DNA of 64,000 nt from NCBI GenBank assembly GCA_958450365.1, contig CAUEEP010000725.1:2001001-2065000 (forward strand), read 5' to 3'. Numbering within the stretch: the stretch's first letter is position 1; every line of letters begins with the position of its first letter. Positions 21,061 to 32,639 of the stretch are shown piece after piece. Position numbers and translations under genes: made by a program. Under the pieces are notes generated by a model. That model did no database searches, was not told the DNA's origin, and saw only the letters and a list, made by a program, of their open reading frames with translations. The DNA is from Mesorhabditis belari. Taxonomy: Eukaryota; Nematoda; Chromadorea; Rhabditida; Rhabditidae.

Positions 21061-21879
21061 TTTTTTGGTCATCCTGTACAAATACTCCTCAAAATCATTA
21101 AGGAAGGAGTAATTAGCAGTTGAAAATAAGCCATTTAAAGGCACCAAATCTGCGCAATAGCTTATTCCCATTGCACTAACAAAAACGAAACTCTAATCAA
21201 ATCAAAATCAAATCAAATGACTTTATCAAGTACAGGTGCAAATCGTAGAATCTCTGTGGTTGAGAAAAGATCTATTTGACGCTTTCCGAGTCTCTCATGA
21301 AAGGAAAGAAGCTAACAGGGAAAAGAGGGGGAAAGGACCCATCGATAGAAGTGAAGGACTGTTAGGTGGAGGGAATGGGACAACCCACCCCTTTCCCTCC
21401 CAACAACCAAGACGGGACCCGTCCTGATGTGAGAAAACCCTGAGAAAAGAGAACTTATTGCGATGCCCCTTTCGTTTTTTCGCCTCATATGCCAATCGAA
21501 ACACACGTATGTGCACACCTGTGTCGACCACGACGTGTCTCTCGAGTTTGCTATGCACGTAATCCGTGAACGTTTATCGGCCAATTGATCTCTGCTACTT
21601 GAAAACCGGAAAACATTAAGTTAGACGGGTCATATGAATTAGATTGAACGGATCTCCTGGAGATCACCAAAACCGGTTGTAATTGAGAATCTTGGATGTC
21701 CCAGACTTCAGAATCAAAACAACTCTGACTTTTTGAGGCTAAAGTCTTTAGTTGAAAGCTCAAAAATGAGATTCGACGATTTATAATTGTGTAAAATGGA
21801 TAAATAGGGGATATAAAGCGATCAAGGATAGGCTGATTACCAAAATTTATGTACTGGCCTTGTTAAAGCTATGTGATTA

Positions 21880-22692
21880 TTTGTTCATAGCTTTACGAGG
21901 GAATATTCGAAAGTGACCTTGAGATTTCGGCACCAAAATGAGATGCAAACACTTCTCAAATATGACGAGTACGCTGGTCCTTCGGATTTTCCCAAGAATC
22001 GCAAGTTTTCGAAAAAAACGGCTCTAAATTTTAGTATCTACTCGAAAACGAGGCACGCTTCTATAAAAGTCTGCCCAAAATGTGTCCCCATGGGCAGCAC
22101 CGGGTAGAGTCCTCGCCTCCCATTCTTGCGACCCTAGTTCGGCCCTGGCCTGCGCCTTTTTTGCTTTTTTTCCAAATTTTGTATTTTGTCTATTTCAAGG
22201 GTTATAGAACTTTTAAACTTTAGTTTTTTCGCCATTGTTCAACAATTTTATCCATAAATCCAGAAGCCTGTAAGGAAAAGGCAGATTGATGAGACAAATG
22301 AAATGAAAGACAAATGAAAGACAATGATTGTGAAGACGCCTAATAAACTGGTTTAATTTAGTTTAAAAGTTCTATAACCCTTGAAATATCTAAAGTATAA
22401 AGTTTGAAAAAAAGGAGAAACAATGGCGCTAGTGGGAATCGAATCAGGGTTGCAAGAATGGGAGGCTATGGTAGTCTACCCGGTGCTGCCCACGAGGACA
22501 CATTTTGGGCAGACTTTTATAGAAGCGTGCCTCGTTTTCGAGTGGATGCTGAGATTTTAAAGCCGTTTTTCTCGTAAACTAGCGATCCTTAGCAAAAGCG
22601 AAAGCGCCAAATTTGATTGGTGTTTACATCTCATTTTGGCGCCGAAATCTCACGGTCACTCTTGACCATTCCCTTGTTAGTGAAAAGCTGGA
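21880..22692. mobile_element. Large foldback element with a tRNA-like sequence in each arm
   Basis: The arms 21895-22240 and 22365-22675 are inverted copies (TGAGATTTCGGCACCAAAAT against ATTTTGGCGCCGAAATCTCA). Each holds a tRNA-like stretch with GGTAGAGTCCTCGCCTCCC and AGTTCGGCCC (22100-22150; complement at 22425-22485). There is no transposase. Confidence 0.7.
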
Positions 22693-22749
22693 TTATTTCT
22701 GAGAATTCACTTGACAATACTCAAATAATGAATAGGTTTAAAAGTTGAT

Positions 22750-23018
22750 TACCGTAAATACTGTAATTGGACCCCACCCCCATAATGACGGTGCGGAGTA
22801 TTGGGTAGTCTAGCTTTGAACGAGTGTTTCTCGACACTGGCTTATGCTACAGTGTTCGTTTGAATATCAAAAAATAGCCGAAATTCAGGGCTATTTTTTG
22901 ATACCAAAGACGCATTTTTTGAAAGTACGGGCGCTTTGAAAAAAATGAAATACTAAAAAACTTTTGCGACTACGCGACTGTACGAGGGCGGTGGGGTGCT
23001 ATTACAGGATTTACGATA
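22750..23018. mobile_element. MITE family A copy 2
   Basis: ACCGTAAATACTGTAATTGG at the left and CTATTACAGGATTTACG at the right. The right half has the variant interior with GTACGGGCGCTTTGAAAAAA, shared with the copies at 49999 and 63461. Confidence 0.85.
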
Positions 23019-23039
23019 AGTTAGCTTAACAGATTTGGT

Positions 23040-24800
23040 TAAAAATCTAGCAGAAAGATATAAAATACTGAAAAATTGAAAGCCTGAGATGTCAAGCATG
23101 CGGCAAACAAAATAAAGTCTTGCGGCAAACAAAATTCAGGTGAAATTTTGTAAATGATTAGAGCAATAGCAGCAAAGAAAACGAAACAAAAATGGTGTAA
23201 AATTGGAGCAAACGAAAGTGGTTTGATGGTTTGGATGTGAGGGGGAAAGGGGGTGAAAGCGCGAATTGTATATGGGTGTTGTGAGTGGGGGGAAAAGGGA
23301 AAAGAAAGGGATCGGAAAAAGAAAAGAAAAGGAGGTCTCTCATAAGGAGGACACAGCCGTACAAACAATTGACCCAGTCTATGAGCCTTAGACACACCAG
23401 CAATCCCTTCCCCGGGACTGTCCCCCAGAGCTTCTCTTTCGGCGACGACAGCTTCTCGACACACATCGACCCTGGGGGCCTTTTTCTCTCATTTCATCAA
23501 CAACAGTCACTAGACTGTGCTCGAAATGCCGGAGATCACGTTGTCCCAGCTAGAAATGAGCTAGAAACTGAGCTTGAAATTTTGAATGTTTAAAATAAGT
23601 GTCAAGAAATCTAACACATTAATGTGTTAGATTTCAACGTTTTCTAAAAACTGGATAATTTGGAAAGCTGGATCTTTAATCCATCTTTCAGAAAATTCTA
23701 TTTCATTATAATCGAATAGGACATTCGATTTAGAATTTGATACTTTACGCAAAAAGGTCAATGGCTCTGATTGGGACTGAAAATGGCTCTGATTGGCTCT
23801 GATGGCTCTGATTGGGACTGAAAAAAACTCTAGCAAAAAAAAGGGATAAAAGAAATTGAAAGAAGCTTGACATTTTGAGAGATTTATGTATAATAAACTG
23901 GATAATGCTGTAGAATTACTAGTGCTTACTGATTGAATTATGGAAAAATCACTTTAGACAATTACTTAGTCAATCAATTCGAATCTATCTATCGAATCTA
24001 TCGAAATTGCAGGTATGTTTAACAAAATAAAGCGAGTAAACGCGATAAATTTGAGCTTTAAAATATCAATCGTTAAAGGTGGATAAGTTCTTCGTATTTC
24101 AAGTGTACTTGATGTATTTATATGTTTGGGTGTTCGCTTTCCTTTTGTAATTTCTTTTGTTTTCACTGATCTTTTGAAAGTCTCTCTTCATGTGTAAACA
24201 AGATGCACAAAGCTTACAGTGAGGCAAAAATCGAAGCATAAACTCCACACCTCATCAATAAAAATTTTGCGGTTTGTTTTCACCCACTCAGCATCCCAGA
24301 AATTGGAAAAATTAATCGAGGTGATCAGGAGATTTCAAAAAGGTGCATGTTAAAAGTTACAGTTTGCTTGATTTCAGATCAAAAGTTGCATGATAATTTC
24401 TTTATCAAGCGATTATCGTGCAATCGATATGCTAAAATTGGTTGATAATCCCTTTATCAAGAGATTATCAATCAACTTTAGCAATAAAATTTCATAGAAA
24501 TCCATAGATGGCTTATGATTGGCTCTTTTTGTAAGATCAGGTCCACTATACTGTCCCAAACAATGAAAGCCGTAAAAAGTCTTTTATTTAAGATGTTTTA
24601 TGATGTTGAGCAAACGGCTGGTACTCCAAATGTTTCCACTTTAGATACTTTCATAGCAATGTTACATTATTCACAATTATATTTTATTAAAAAAGCTCAG
24701 AAGAAGATTATTGTCACCGGGAAATCGACACAAATGTTTATATGACAGGGGCACAAGTTAAGCATTACTTGATCGAATGGGAGACGGGATGATGAAGAAA
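23040..24800. other. No supported gene; purine-rich tract and short repeats
   Basis: At 23220-23330 the plus strand is G/A-rich, followed by a GC-richer stretch (23340-23480) open on both strands but without clear splice or family evidence. ATGGCTCTGATTGG is repeated at 23760-23820. CTAACACATTAATGTGTTAG at 23610 is a perfect palindrome. Confidence 0.45.
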
Positions 24801-24843
24801 CCATTGAAAAGGAGAGAAGAGTCGTCGATGAGAAGACGAGTTG

Positions 24844-26868
24844 TTATTCCTGTTCAGCCAAGAGAAGATCAAGGTCTGTTGATGTGCCGGGTGGGTCTTG
24901 AGGAGGAGGCAAGCTGCTAAAATTACACTTTGAATAGTCAAGTAACAGAAGAAACTTACCGCACAACCTTGGAAGTTGGGCGGTACACATCGAAGCTGCA
25001 TTGGAGATTCTCGTTCACCTGAAGAAAATACAAATTAAAAGCCTATTAAACTTAACACCCATTATAGAATAAGTTGAGAAGAAATATGATACCTTCATGG
25101 TGGCTGCTGAGTTGTCAAATTGTCCGCAATAGTGGGGTGCAGAGAAGATGGTGACCTAAAGTAAAAAGATTATGCAAGCCAATCATTTCAACATTTTGTG
25201 TGAAAAAGACCACTTACCATTTTCCGGTTGGCGAAGAATTCGTATCCGTCTTGAACGACTTGATGAGCACGAGCGACGAGATCGATGCCCATCCGGTCGC
25301 AGAAGTCGATCACCACATCTTGCCCAAAAACATACGACGCTCCACGGGTATTTGGCTGCCAGCCCTAAACAAAGAATTTTAGTTAAGAACTCTACAAGCT
25401 GGAATACCTTAACCCAGTAGTCGGGATCAGTCCAGAGAAGATCAAAGTCCATTGATGGATTGTGTGGTTCTTGAGGACGAGTCAAGTTGCTAAAATTACA
25501 CTTTGAATAGTCAAATAACAGAAGAAACTTACCGAAGCTGTTCGATTTGCTGAAGCCGTGGCGAGAGTCCACCGTGCATGCAGAGAATGCGAGTGGCGAT
25601 GAGACCGCAAAGAGGCATCCAATCGAACGTATCTTGGAAGCATTGCCACAGACTCTGGCTCTTATAGCGACGGTTGCACTCCTCGTAGAAACCGTAGACA
25701 CGATTGATATCCGAGCACTCGTGATTGCCGCGAAGCATGAAGAAGCTTTCGGGATACCTAAATCAAACTATTAGGTTGGCCCATAAGTCTTTAGACACTT
25801 TTTTCTACTAGCGTTTATAAATGACAAATTAACCAATTGATCTAGAACTGGCTTCATTAGAAAGACCTTCTATTTTTCTACAAAATAACGTTCGAATCTT
25901 ATGAAAATGTTTTGTCTATGTTTTTTATGGGGACGCGAAGTCGGGTAGTCAAAAAAGGGCGACAACCCATAGATGCAATTTAGGCGCTTTGGTCCACAGA
26001 AACCTATGTTGCTGTTAATAAATAAAAGATAGAGCGCAAAAAGTTAGGTACATTCCCGAATTTTCAGGATAACCTCTGTTCAGTCGATTTCTTTGTAGAG
26101 CTTTTTATCGAATTTTACGAAAAATGAGTTTTTGCACTTGAATTTGCTTCGGAATGGACTCAAATTTTCTTAAAAAGATAGAGAACGCATAATAAAAATT
26201 TTCTATTTAGAACTAATTGTAGGTCAATTGGGGAATTTGCCATTTATAAACGCTAGTAGAAAAAAGTGTCAAAAGTGTCAATTCATGCTAGATCGTAATA
26301 ATCGTAAAAATTAAAACACTAACTTGATCTTGTAACAAAACATGAGCGAGATGGTTTCGATATTCTGTTGGCCGCGATCGACATAGTCGCCCAAGAAGAT
26401 GAAATTGGCATCAGGTGGAAAGGTGGTCTTCTCAAAGATGCGCAAGAGGTCGGAATACTAAAAGCAACATTAGACACAGTATTTTTGAATAAGAATACTT
26501 GTCCGTGGATATCGCCGCAAACAACAATTGGTGGCTCGACTTCGACAAGTGATGGTTGAGACATAAAGACATTCTTTGCGAGGCAACACAACGATTTCAG
26601 CTCGTCTTCCGAAACCTAAACGAAACAAATAAAATGAAACATTCTTAGCGTTTCTTTAATTTCGCAATAGCCTTTTAAAGTGTGCTAAAAAGTTACTATG
26701 ATACAATTCGTTCTATGATACAATTACAACAAGCAAAAGAAACCAGAAACCTAGTCGTGAAAGTGGCAAAAACAAAACAAAAGCACTCACGCATGTCGTC
26801 AAACGTTCTGCGGCCATTCCAACATTGAGAAGGCGGCTTATCATGTCGTCGATGTTGACTTGTCCCAT
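24844..26868 (-). CDS. Divergent PP1-type serine/threonine protein phosphatase, nine exons
   Basis: Minus exons: 26791-26868 (ATG at 26868), 26499-26615, 26324-26457, 25533-25757, 25408-25489, 25218-25364, 25093-25155, 24960-25018 and 24844-24916 (TAA). All junctions are in phase and give about 325 residues, the usual PP1 catalytic-subunit length. Metal and catalytic motifs are intact: [44 protein letters not shown]. The enzyme should dephosphorylate Ser/Thr using two metal ions. It is diverged from canonical PP1 (SAPNYCGEFDN), resembling the lineage-specific, often male-germline PP1 paralogues of nematodes; that role is inference. An out-of-frame ATG at 26917, just after a CTTTAG acceptor, could form an upstream ORF. 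The last exon and intron look like a duplicate of exon 5 and intron 4 (see findings). Intron 3 holds a mariner-derived MITE. Confidence 0.92.
25769..26290. mobile_element. Mariner-derived MITE in a PP1 intron
   Basis: It starts TTAGGTTGGCCCATAAGTCT, a mariner-style terminus. CTACTAGCGTTTATAAATG on the left is inverted as CATTTATAAACGCTAGTAG on the right. The interior is non-coding. Confidence 0.75.
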
Positions 26869-27024
26869 CTTGAGAAGAGTTCCGATGAAGGTTTGAGATG
26901 AGAAGAAATGATGCCATCTAAAGAATAGAACTTTCTTTTAAATCACGGACCAATGCAAATTGCGCGTTTTAAGATTGAAATTTTTTGAATTTCTCTTGCA
27001 TCGAGGCTTTAAGCGAGTACATTT

Positions 27025-27495
27025 TTTGGGGAGTGGGACAAATGCTACCTTTTTTTGCGCACCCGGACACTTGCGCACCTTGCCCATTAGCGCACCTTTT
27101 TTCGCGTTTTAAAAAAGCTCTAAAAAGCTAATATTAACCAATTTCTATTCCAAAAGTTGTTTTTCTAGGTAATTTTAGGGCGTAGAATCGAAATTTTGAC
27201 ATAATAGAGCGTGTGGAACCAATTTGAAAGACAAAACGGCTAGATCAAATTACAGAAAATTGTCGATTTTTCTCTTTGTATAACTCCGTCCGTTTGTTTC
27301 CACAAGCTTTGAAATGTCAAAATTTCGATTCTACGCCCTAAAATTACTTCTGGAATAGAAATTGGTTAATATTAGCTTTTAGAGCTTTTTTAAAACGCGA
27401 AAAAAGGTGCGCTAATGGGCAAGTTGCGGAAAAAAAGGTGCGCAAATGTCCGGGTGGGCAAAAAAAAGGTCGGATTTGTCCCACTCCCCATTTTT
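27025..27495. mobile_element. Palindromic element (GGAGTGGGACAAATG ends)
   Basis: GGGGAGTGGGACAAATGCTA ... CCATTAGCGCACC on the left is mirrored by GGTGCGCTAATGG ... TTTGTCCCACTCCCC on the right. The arms continue inward through AATTTCTATTCCA. A fragment of the same end is at 31500-31568. Confidence 0.85.
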
Positions 27496-27533
27496 TGCGA
27501 TGAAAATGGTTTATCGGGCAAAAACGAAAACTA

Positions 27534-28290
27534 ATGTTTTTTCTATTAATAAAAAATGAGAGTCACCTGGTGCAAAGCGCACCTAGCAAGAGCCGTTTGT
27601 GGAGAACATTTGGACACCCATTTTACGGATGGAAATTATTCACGATTGAGGCGACCCATAACCCAGAAAACTATCGTGTACTTGCTAGGCAACTTAATAG
27701 CATCGGTAAAATTGTTCATCTCTTCCAAAGTCTGTCATGGCTTTTGCTGGAGACTGCCGATACTCGAACCAAGCTGTTTTTTGTTGAAAAGGGTGTCAAA
27801 ATTAACGCGGATTATTATTTAAGCGAGATTCTGAAGAAAGGCGTTCTTTCTTGAACAAATACAAGGTTCCGCGGACAATCTTGGATTTTTATACAAGATG
27901 GTGCACACACAGTTGGACAGGTACAGGACCTGGTGCAAGGCCAACTTCCCGAGCTTGATTACAGCAAATGAATGACCGCCCAACTCCACAGATCTCAATG
28001 TGGACCATTTGGGCAACCTTAGAAGACGAAACTCTCAAATTCACACCAGTTTGGAATGTTTTAAGAATTGCAATTGCAAATGCTGCAAGAGTGCGTTTGA
28101 AATGAGAAATTTTAGATCCCGCTTTTGCAGCATTGATAAAAGGCATGAAAATTTAAAAAAGAGACATGCAATGGTTGAATTGGGGATATTTCTAAAAGCT
28201 ATAGACCAAGCCACGAGTGTGGCCTTGGAAATTGGAATCACTGTTAAACCAGTCCAAAATTCCAATGGTTTTGGCTTAGGCTTTTAGTCT
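27534..28290 (+). pseudogene. Decayed Tc1/mariner-like transposase
   Basis: The frame at 27600-27850 reads KLFTIEATHNPENYRVLARQ and later KLFFVEKGVKINADYYLSE, both typical of the catalytic core of DD-type Tc1/mariner transposases. After a frame change, 27880-28040 reads IQDGA, the remains of WCKANFP, and (with further frame shifts) PPNSTDLNV.  Stops and indels break it. There is no intact N-terminus. Confidence 0.7.
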
Positions 28291-28398
28291 AGGAACATTT
28301 TTTGTTGAATCTTTTGATTAAGAAAAGGTATTTAGTCTTGCATTTTTATATTTTGTCATACTGTAGGCTTCTTCATTACGTTCACGATAAAGCAAGTC

Positions 28399-28696
28399 AT
28401 GAAAACTCTACCAATCGCTCTTATTTCTGTTCAATTCCCATTTCTTTTTTGGGTGGGCTGGCCGGGCCACAAGAAGGCCGTGCACTTGCCAAAGAACAAT
28501 CCAAATTGTGAGAAATGTGGTTGGAAAGAATGCGGATATCAAGGAAAGAGTGAGTTGTGCGAATGATTGACAAAGATTAAGTCAAGAATTGAATTGTTTC
28601 TCTAGTTCTTGACTTCATCAAATCGAATATTCTTATTCCAAAATCTCCTTATTTCCCCCATTTTCAGAAGCTTCCGGATGTCAAGAAGGAGAATAG
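28399..28696 (+). CDS. Small secreted Cys-rich peptide, two exons
   Basis: Exon 1 is 28399-28549 (50 codons plus 1 base). The intron runs GTGAGT...TTTTCAG, and exon 2 is 28668-28696 (TAG). The 59-residue product begins MKTLPIALISVQFPFLFWVG, a likely signal peptide. The mature part is basic, then Cys-rich: NCEKCGWKECGYQGKKASGC. An AATAAA signal follows near 28748. Evidence is structural (donor, acceptor, phase-1 join, signal peptide, polyadenylation signal); I recognise no family. Unspliced, the frame would stop at 28566 instead. It is convergent with the metallothionein-like gene, whose 3' end is about 200 bases away. A further 5' exon is possible. Confidence 0.45.
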
Positions 28697-28906
28697 GGCA
28701 AAGAATGCCACAAGAAACACTGATTTCACTCCAAATCACAAAATGTAAATAAAACAATCGATCAAATGCTGTAAATTTTCGCTTTTCATTTGTAAAAGAG
28801 AAATATTTGTGCAGAAAATGATTTTGTTTTCAAAAAGACTTTATTTAAAGGTTAACAGAATTGATTGGATCGATGGAATTCGGGCAATCAGTTGTTTGAA
28901 GAATGG

Positions 28907-29243
28907 CTACTCTGAAAATTACTCTTTTTTAAGAGTTTAGCATTAAAGCTATGATTAGCTTGTTTAAAAATAAAAAACATCGAATTATCATCTAAAATTA
29001 AAGCTATTTTTGACCAATTTGAGCTATTTGAGCTTTCGATCTTCTGAACCAGATTTCCTAATGTTATTTGAAAATTTCAAGTCTTAAACCCGTCTCTACC
29101 CAATTCTACACCCGAATCCAAGCCAAATCTTCCAGAATTTTCCCATTCCAACTCACTCTTGCAACATTTGCAATCGGCGCACGAGCAATTGTCACATTTG
29201 CAATCGATGCATTTGCACGTGCATGGCTTTCCTTGATCGCACT
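28907..29243 (-). CDS. Metallothionein-like Cys-rich protein, last two exons
   Basis: Minus exon 29157-29243 (after TTTCAG, ending at donor GTGAGT) encodes 28 full codons rich in Cys: PCTCKCIDCKCDNCSCADCK followed by CCK, with eleven Cys in 29 residues arranged as CxC, CxxC and CC. This matches metallothioneins, which bind Zn, Cd or Cu through thiolate clusters in the cytosol. The next acceptor (TTTTCAG at 28912) joins in phase 1 to AG-TAG, so the protein ends CKCCKK-stop at 28907. An AATAAA on the minus strand lies near 28843. The first exon with the ATG was not found; the upstream sequence to about 30 kb is repeat-rich. Antisense open frames over this exon are shadows. Confidence 0.6.
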
Positions 29244-29299
29244 CTGAAATTGGACGAATGGTTTTGGGTTTTGGGAAGTTTTTAGAAGGAATTTTCTTA

Positions 29300-32200
29300 A
29301 TTTCATTAATTTTGTAGTAATAATACGGTATTTTAAACCCTTTGTGGTACTCTTTATAGTAGTTTTGTGCTCAAAATTGGAAACACACGCTTCCTGGTGC
29401 AGCAAGGCTTCTTTTAAAGAAGGAACTATTCTCAGTTAGTGTGCTAAAAAGGTTTTTGTAGGTGCTTGTCAAATTTTATGAACGGTATCAACTCGAACAC
29501 TTTCTAAATTCACCAATTTTAAAAGCAGACATCTAAACACTTTGGCAATGTCTAAACCCACCACACTTTGGCATTGTTGAGTAGTTGATTGAAGACTGAG
29601 AATAAGTAGAAGATTGAATTCTGTAGAATGGAAAGAAATTCAGTGTTTAAATATGGATTTCTCATCTAAAAAAAAAGGCATTTAGGGTAAAAAAGGAACG
29701 AAAAGCAGAAGAATCACAGACAGAAAGGAGCCATTTTGGGGAGAAAAGAGAAAAAGTTCAAGACCAACGATTCTTTTTTGGCTTTTGTAGCTGGTGTGCT
29801 TCTTCTTGACGTGATTTGTTGAGTGTTAAAGAAGGAAAATTAGGGCATTGTGAAGTGTGCAAGTTTTGGATTGACACTAGACCTTCGAGTATACTTTGTG
29901 CCCAAAATTCTAAACACATCTTCTCTGGTGGACTCGATTTTCAAGTTCTCTTGCACAAATATTTTGCCGAAGCTAATCAATGAAAGATTAGTGCACCAGA
30001 AAGTTTGGGTTCCCGATTTTTGAGCACACAAAGCACACCTTGAAAACAAGTTCACTAAACGGTCAACAATTGCAAGCCTGTTTTGTATCTGAACCACAAC
30101 GACAACTAATTTCAGGACTGAAAGTTTTTAGTTTACAAACACAAGGCTTAATTACACAAGTTTGAGGTTACAGAGCGACTACTAGTGATGGAGAAAATGA
30201 GGATGAGGAGAAATCTGCATCACCCACTACATCCTCTTCCAATCGAGCCATCAAAACTCGCCCCTATTTTTGAGGACATTGGCCTAGTGAAGAAGTTTAG
30301 ACCGGAATAGCACATTGTCGTAGAAGGTTTACCGGAAGCCGATGCACCCAACAATCTGGCCTACCCTGAGAAGGAGTGTCGATCGTCATTTGATTGATTC
30401 AATCCTTGCGTGTTATGATCTGGATGGCGTGAATGTTCTTTCAGTGTTTATTTCACAAGCTCAATGCTAATTTCATCAATTCAAAATGATTATTGGTCTC
30501 GGATTTCCCTTTGAATGCACTCTGGCGCCATTTTTCTTTTGATAATAAAACTTCAGGCTGGTCTGTCAAGGAAAATCGTTGATTACTCACTAGTCAGCAG
30601 ACAAGTTTCAAAACAATTTTCTTAACGGATAACAGTTGTTGAAATCAACGTGTTCATAAAAAACTCAATTTCAAAAATGTTCACTAAACGAGAATCGTGG
30701 TTGCTTTACTGTTCTACAAGAGCTCCAGAATTGCTAGATCGTTCAGGTTCAATCCAGTCTAGTGAGCTGGACGAATTCATGTCTACGTGCAACAGCATCA
30801 GCTACGGTATCTATTAACTATCACGTGCACAGTATCATTGTGGTCTCAGCACTTTCTACAGTGTTCTTGCTCGTTTCCATTCTTGCAATCGAACATTTGA
30901 GTCCAAATTTAAGGACTGATCCCATGATGCAAATAAGAAATTTTGTTGCTGAACTCTTTTGTTGAACTCTCGTGATCACCGCCAATTCATTTCAGGGACA
31001 AAGGGTATTCTTTTATTTCTTTTCTTTCCATTTCATTCATTTCGTGATTCCTTTGACAATTCTGCTTTTCGTACCCTTTTTCAATGTTTCATCTGATAAC
31101 AAATCGGTCAATATTTGCGGTTTTGGTGGGGAATTTTTTGAGAAAAGACTAAATTCAGTTGAAATATGTTCATGAAGTCGATATTTATTGACAATAAATT
31201 ATCTTTCAGACAAAAAAAAAGATTAAAATAAGACAGAACCAGAACGGAAAAGGGTTTTAGCCTCAAATTTTTATCGAATCTATTTACTTTCTTGCATTTT
31301 TCGATATCCTTTGTAAACCCTCGCAGAATCAGAAAAAGTAGAAGTAAAAAGCTACGGAAAAGCTTTAAGTTGCGTAGTTTTTGCCTTTTAGCCCAAATTT
31401 GGCGTGTCAGCGAGGTCTGATTTGTCGAAATACGGAATCTACGCATACGATTCCCTTATTGGAAACATTTTTGAAGCTCTACGACCTTTCCTAAGGCCTT
31501 TTCCAGCAAAAAAAAGGCGCGCAAATGTCCAGGTGCGCAAAAGAAGCTCGCATTTGTTCCACCCCCGAAAAAGTAGATAGGTTGGATAAAAAAAGAAAGA
31601 CAAGATTACGATAGAAAAAGAAAGAGAAAGAGATTTAGAAAGTCCAGAAGTCTGGATCCTCAAGCGGATCCACTTTTCTGGATCCGCTCGAGGATCCAGA
31701 AAAGTGGCGTTTTCAAACAAAGTTGCAAAATTGACAGAAAGGCAGAAAAGCAGTCTTATCCAGAATGTAAATCAGAGATAATATGGAAATTGTGTAACTT
31801 AAGGATACTGTGACGCTTGAGTTTCATTAATTTAAATGCAAATTTGGTCAAGAAGTGCAACAAACAAGTACCAATCAAATTCTCACATTTCAGAAAAGAG
31901 AGGAACACTATCCAGTTAGAAACAGACTACTAAATAACCTATTCAGGACTAGAACAAAGCTGGTTCTAATAACTGTACTGTATCGTAATGTACAAGGTGA
32001 CCCAAAATTGCCCGACCCAATAAAACTCATGGTTTAAAAAACTTTTCATCGAAAAAACAAAAATTAACATTAGTAAATTTATTCTCTAGATTGCTTTCAA
32101 CAATATTTCCATGGGCGACTGCATAGACGCGCGAAAGTGACGATCGTTTTTCAAATATTAGGTACTTGCAAAAGAAACTGCGGATGACTTCCGAGGACCA

Positions 32201-32300
32201 AAGTTTTTTTTATTTGAAAGTGTGATGGTTCGGTTTAAATTGTATTATACTGTATTATTATTGCTTATTCATTTTAATTATTTTCACAACTATTGCTATC
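29300..32300. other. Repeat-rich stretch without a supported gene
   Basis: Related segments near 29345-29400, 29885-29945 and (inverted) 30015-30055 share TTTGTGCCCAAAATT-type sequence and look like transposon pieces. At 30300-30420 a stop-broken reading, HIVVEGLPEADAPNNLA, could be a dead retroelement ORF. TGGATCCTCAAGCGGATCCA and its neighbour form a palindrome at 31652-31702. GTGACGATCGTTTTTCAAAT at 32137-32158 is one end of the element at 35620-35850. Confidence 0.4.
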
Positions 32301-32329
32301 ATTAAATATTACATAATCTTGGGTCCAAG

Positions 32330-32577
32330 ATGACGGATCAAAAACTCGTGTTGCGGGCGTGTCTTCTCTATGACTTCAAAATGAAGAAATCAGCATCGAA
32401 GTCGCACCGGAAGCTTTGTGAAGCATTCGGAGAAAACATTTTGAGTGAAAGGACCTGCCAGGAATGGTTTCGACGTTTTCGTGAAGGGGATGACAGCTTG
32501 GAAGACGAGCCTCATGGATATTGTATTTGTTATGCTATCGGTCTTTTGGAATATGAAAGGAAGCGTTTATTTTGAAT
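32330..32577 (+). pseudogene. Mariner transposase N-terminus with internal deletion
   Basis: The frame begins MTDQKLVLRACLLYDFKMKK and continues SERTCQEWFRRFREGDDSLE-DEP, the mariner helix-turn-helix region. Right after it a shifted frame reads NMKGSVYFEL, which belongs about 100 residues downstream in intact mariners. The catalytic region is therefore deleted and frame-shifted. Confidence 0.8.
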
Positions 32578-32639
32578 TACGAAAATCTTCAAAAACATTT
32601 GAGGAAATTTGAGGAATTATTTCCAAATGTGGCGAATAG

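Noticed and set aside
23039..23593. Plus and minus ORFs of about 100-140 codons in a GC-richer patch
   Set aside because: Both strands are open, there is no family motif and no convincing splice partner, so no gene is called.
26696..26917. 73-codon minus ORF starting MASFLLISNL
   Set aside because: It overlaps PP1 exon 1 out of frame; at most an upstream ORF.
29106..29405. 99-codon minus ORF starting MLHQEACVSNF
   Set aside because: It reads the metallothionein-like exon in the wrong frame and ignores its splice sites.
30180..30420. Possible retroelement ORF (IVVEGLPEADAPNN)
   Set aside because: It is broken by stops and too short to assign to a family.
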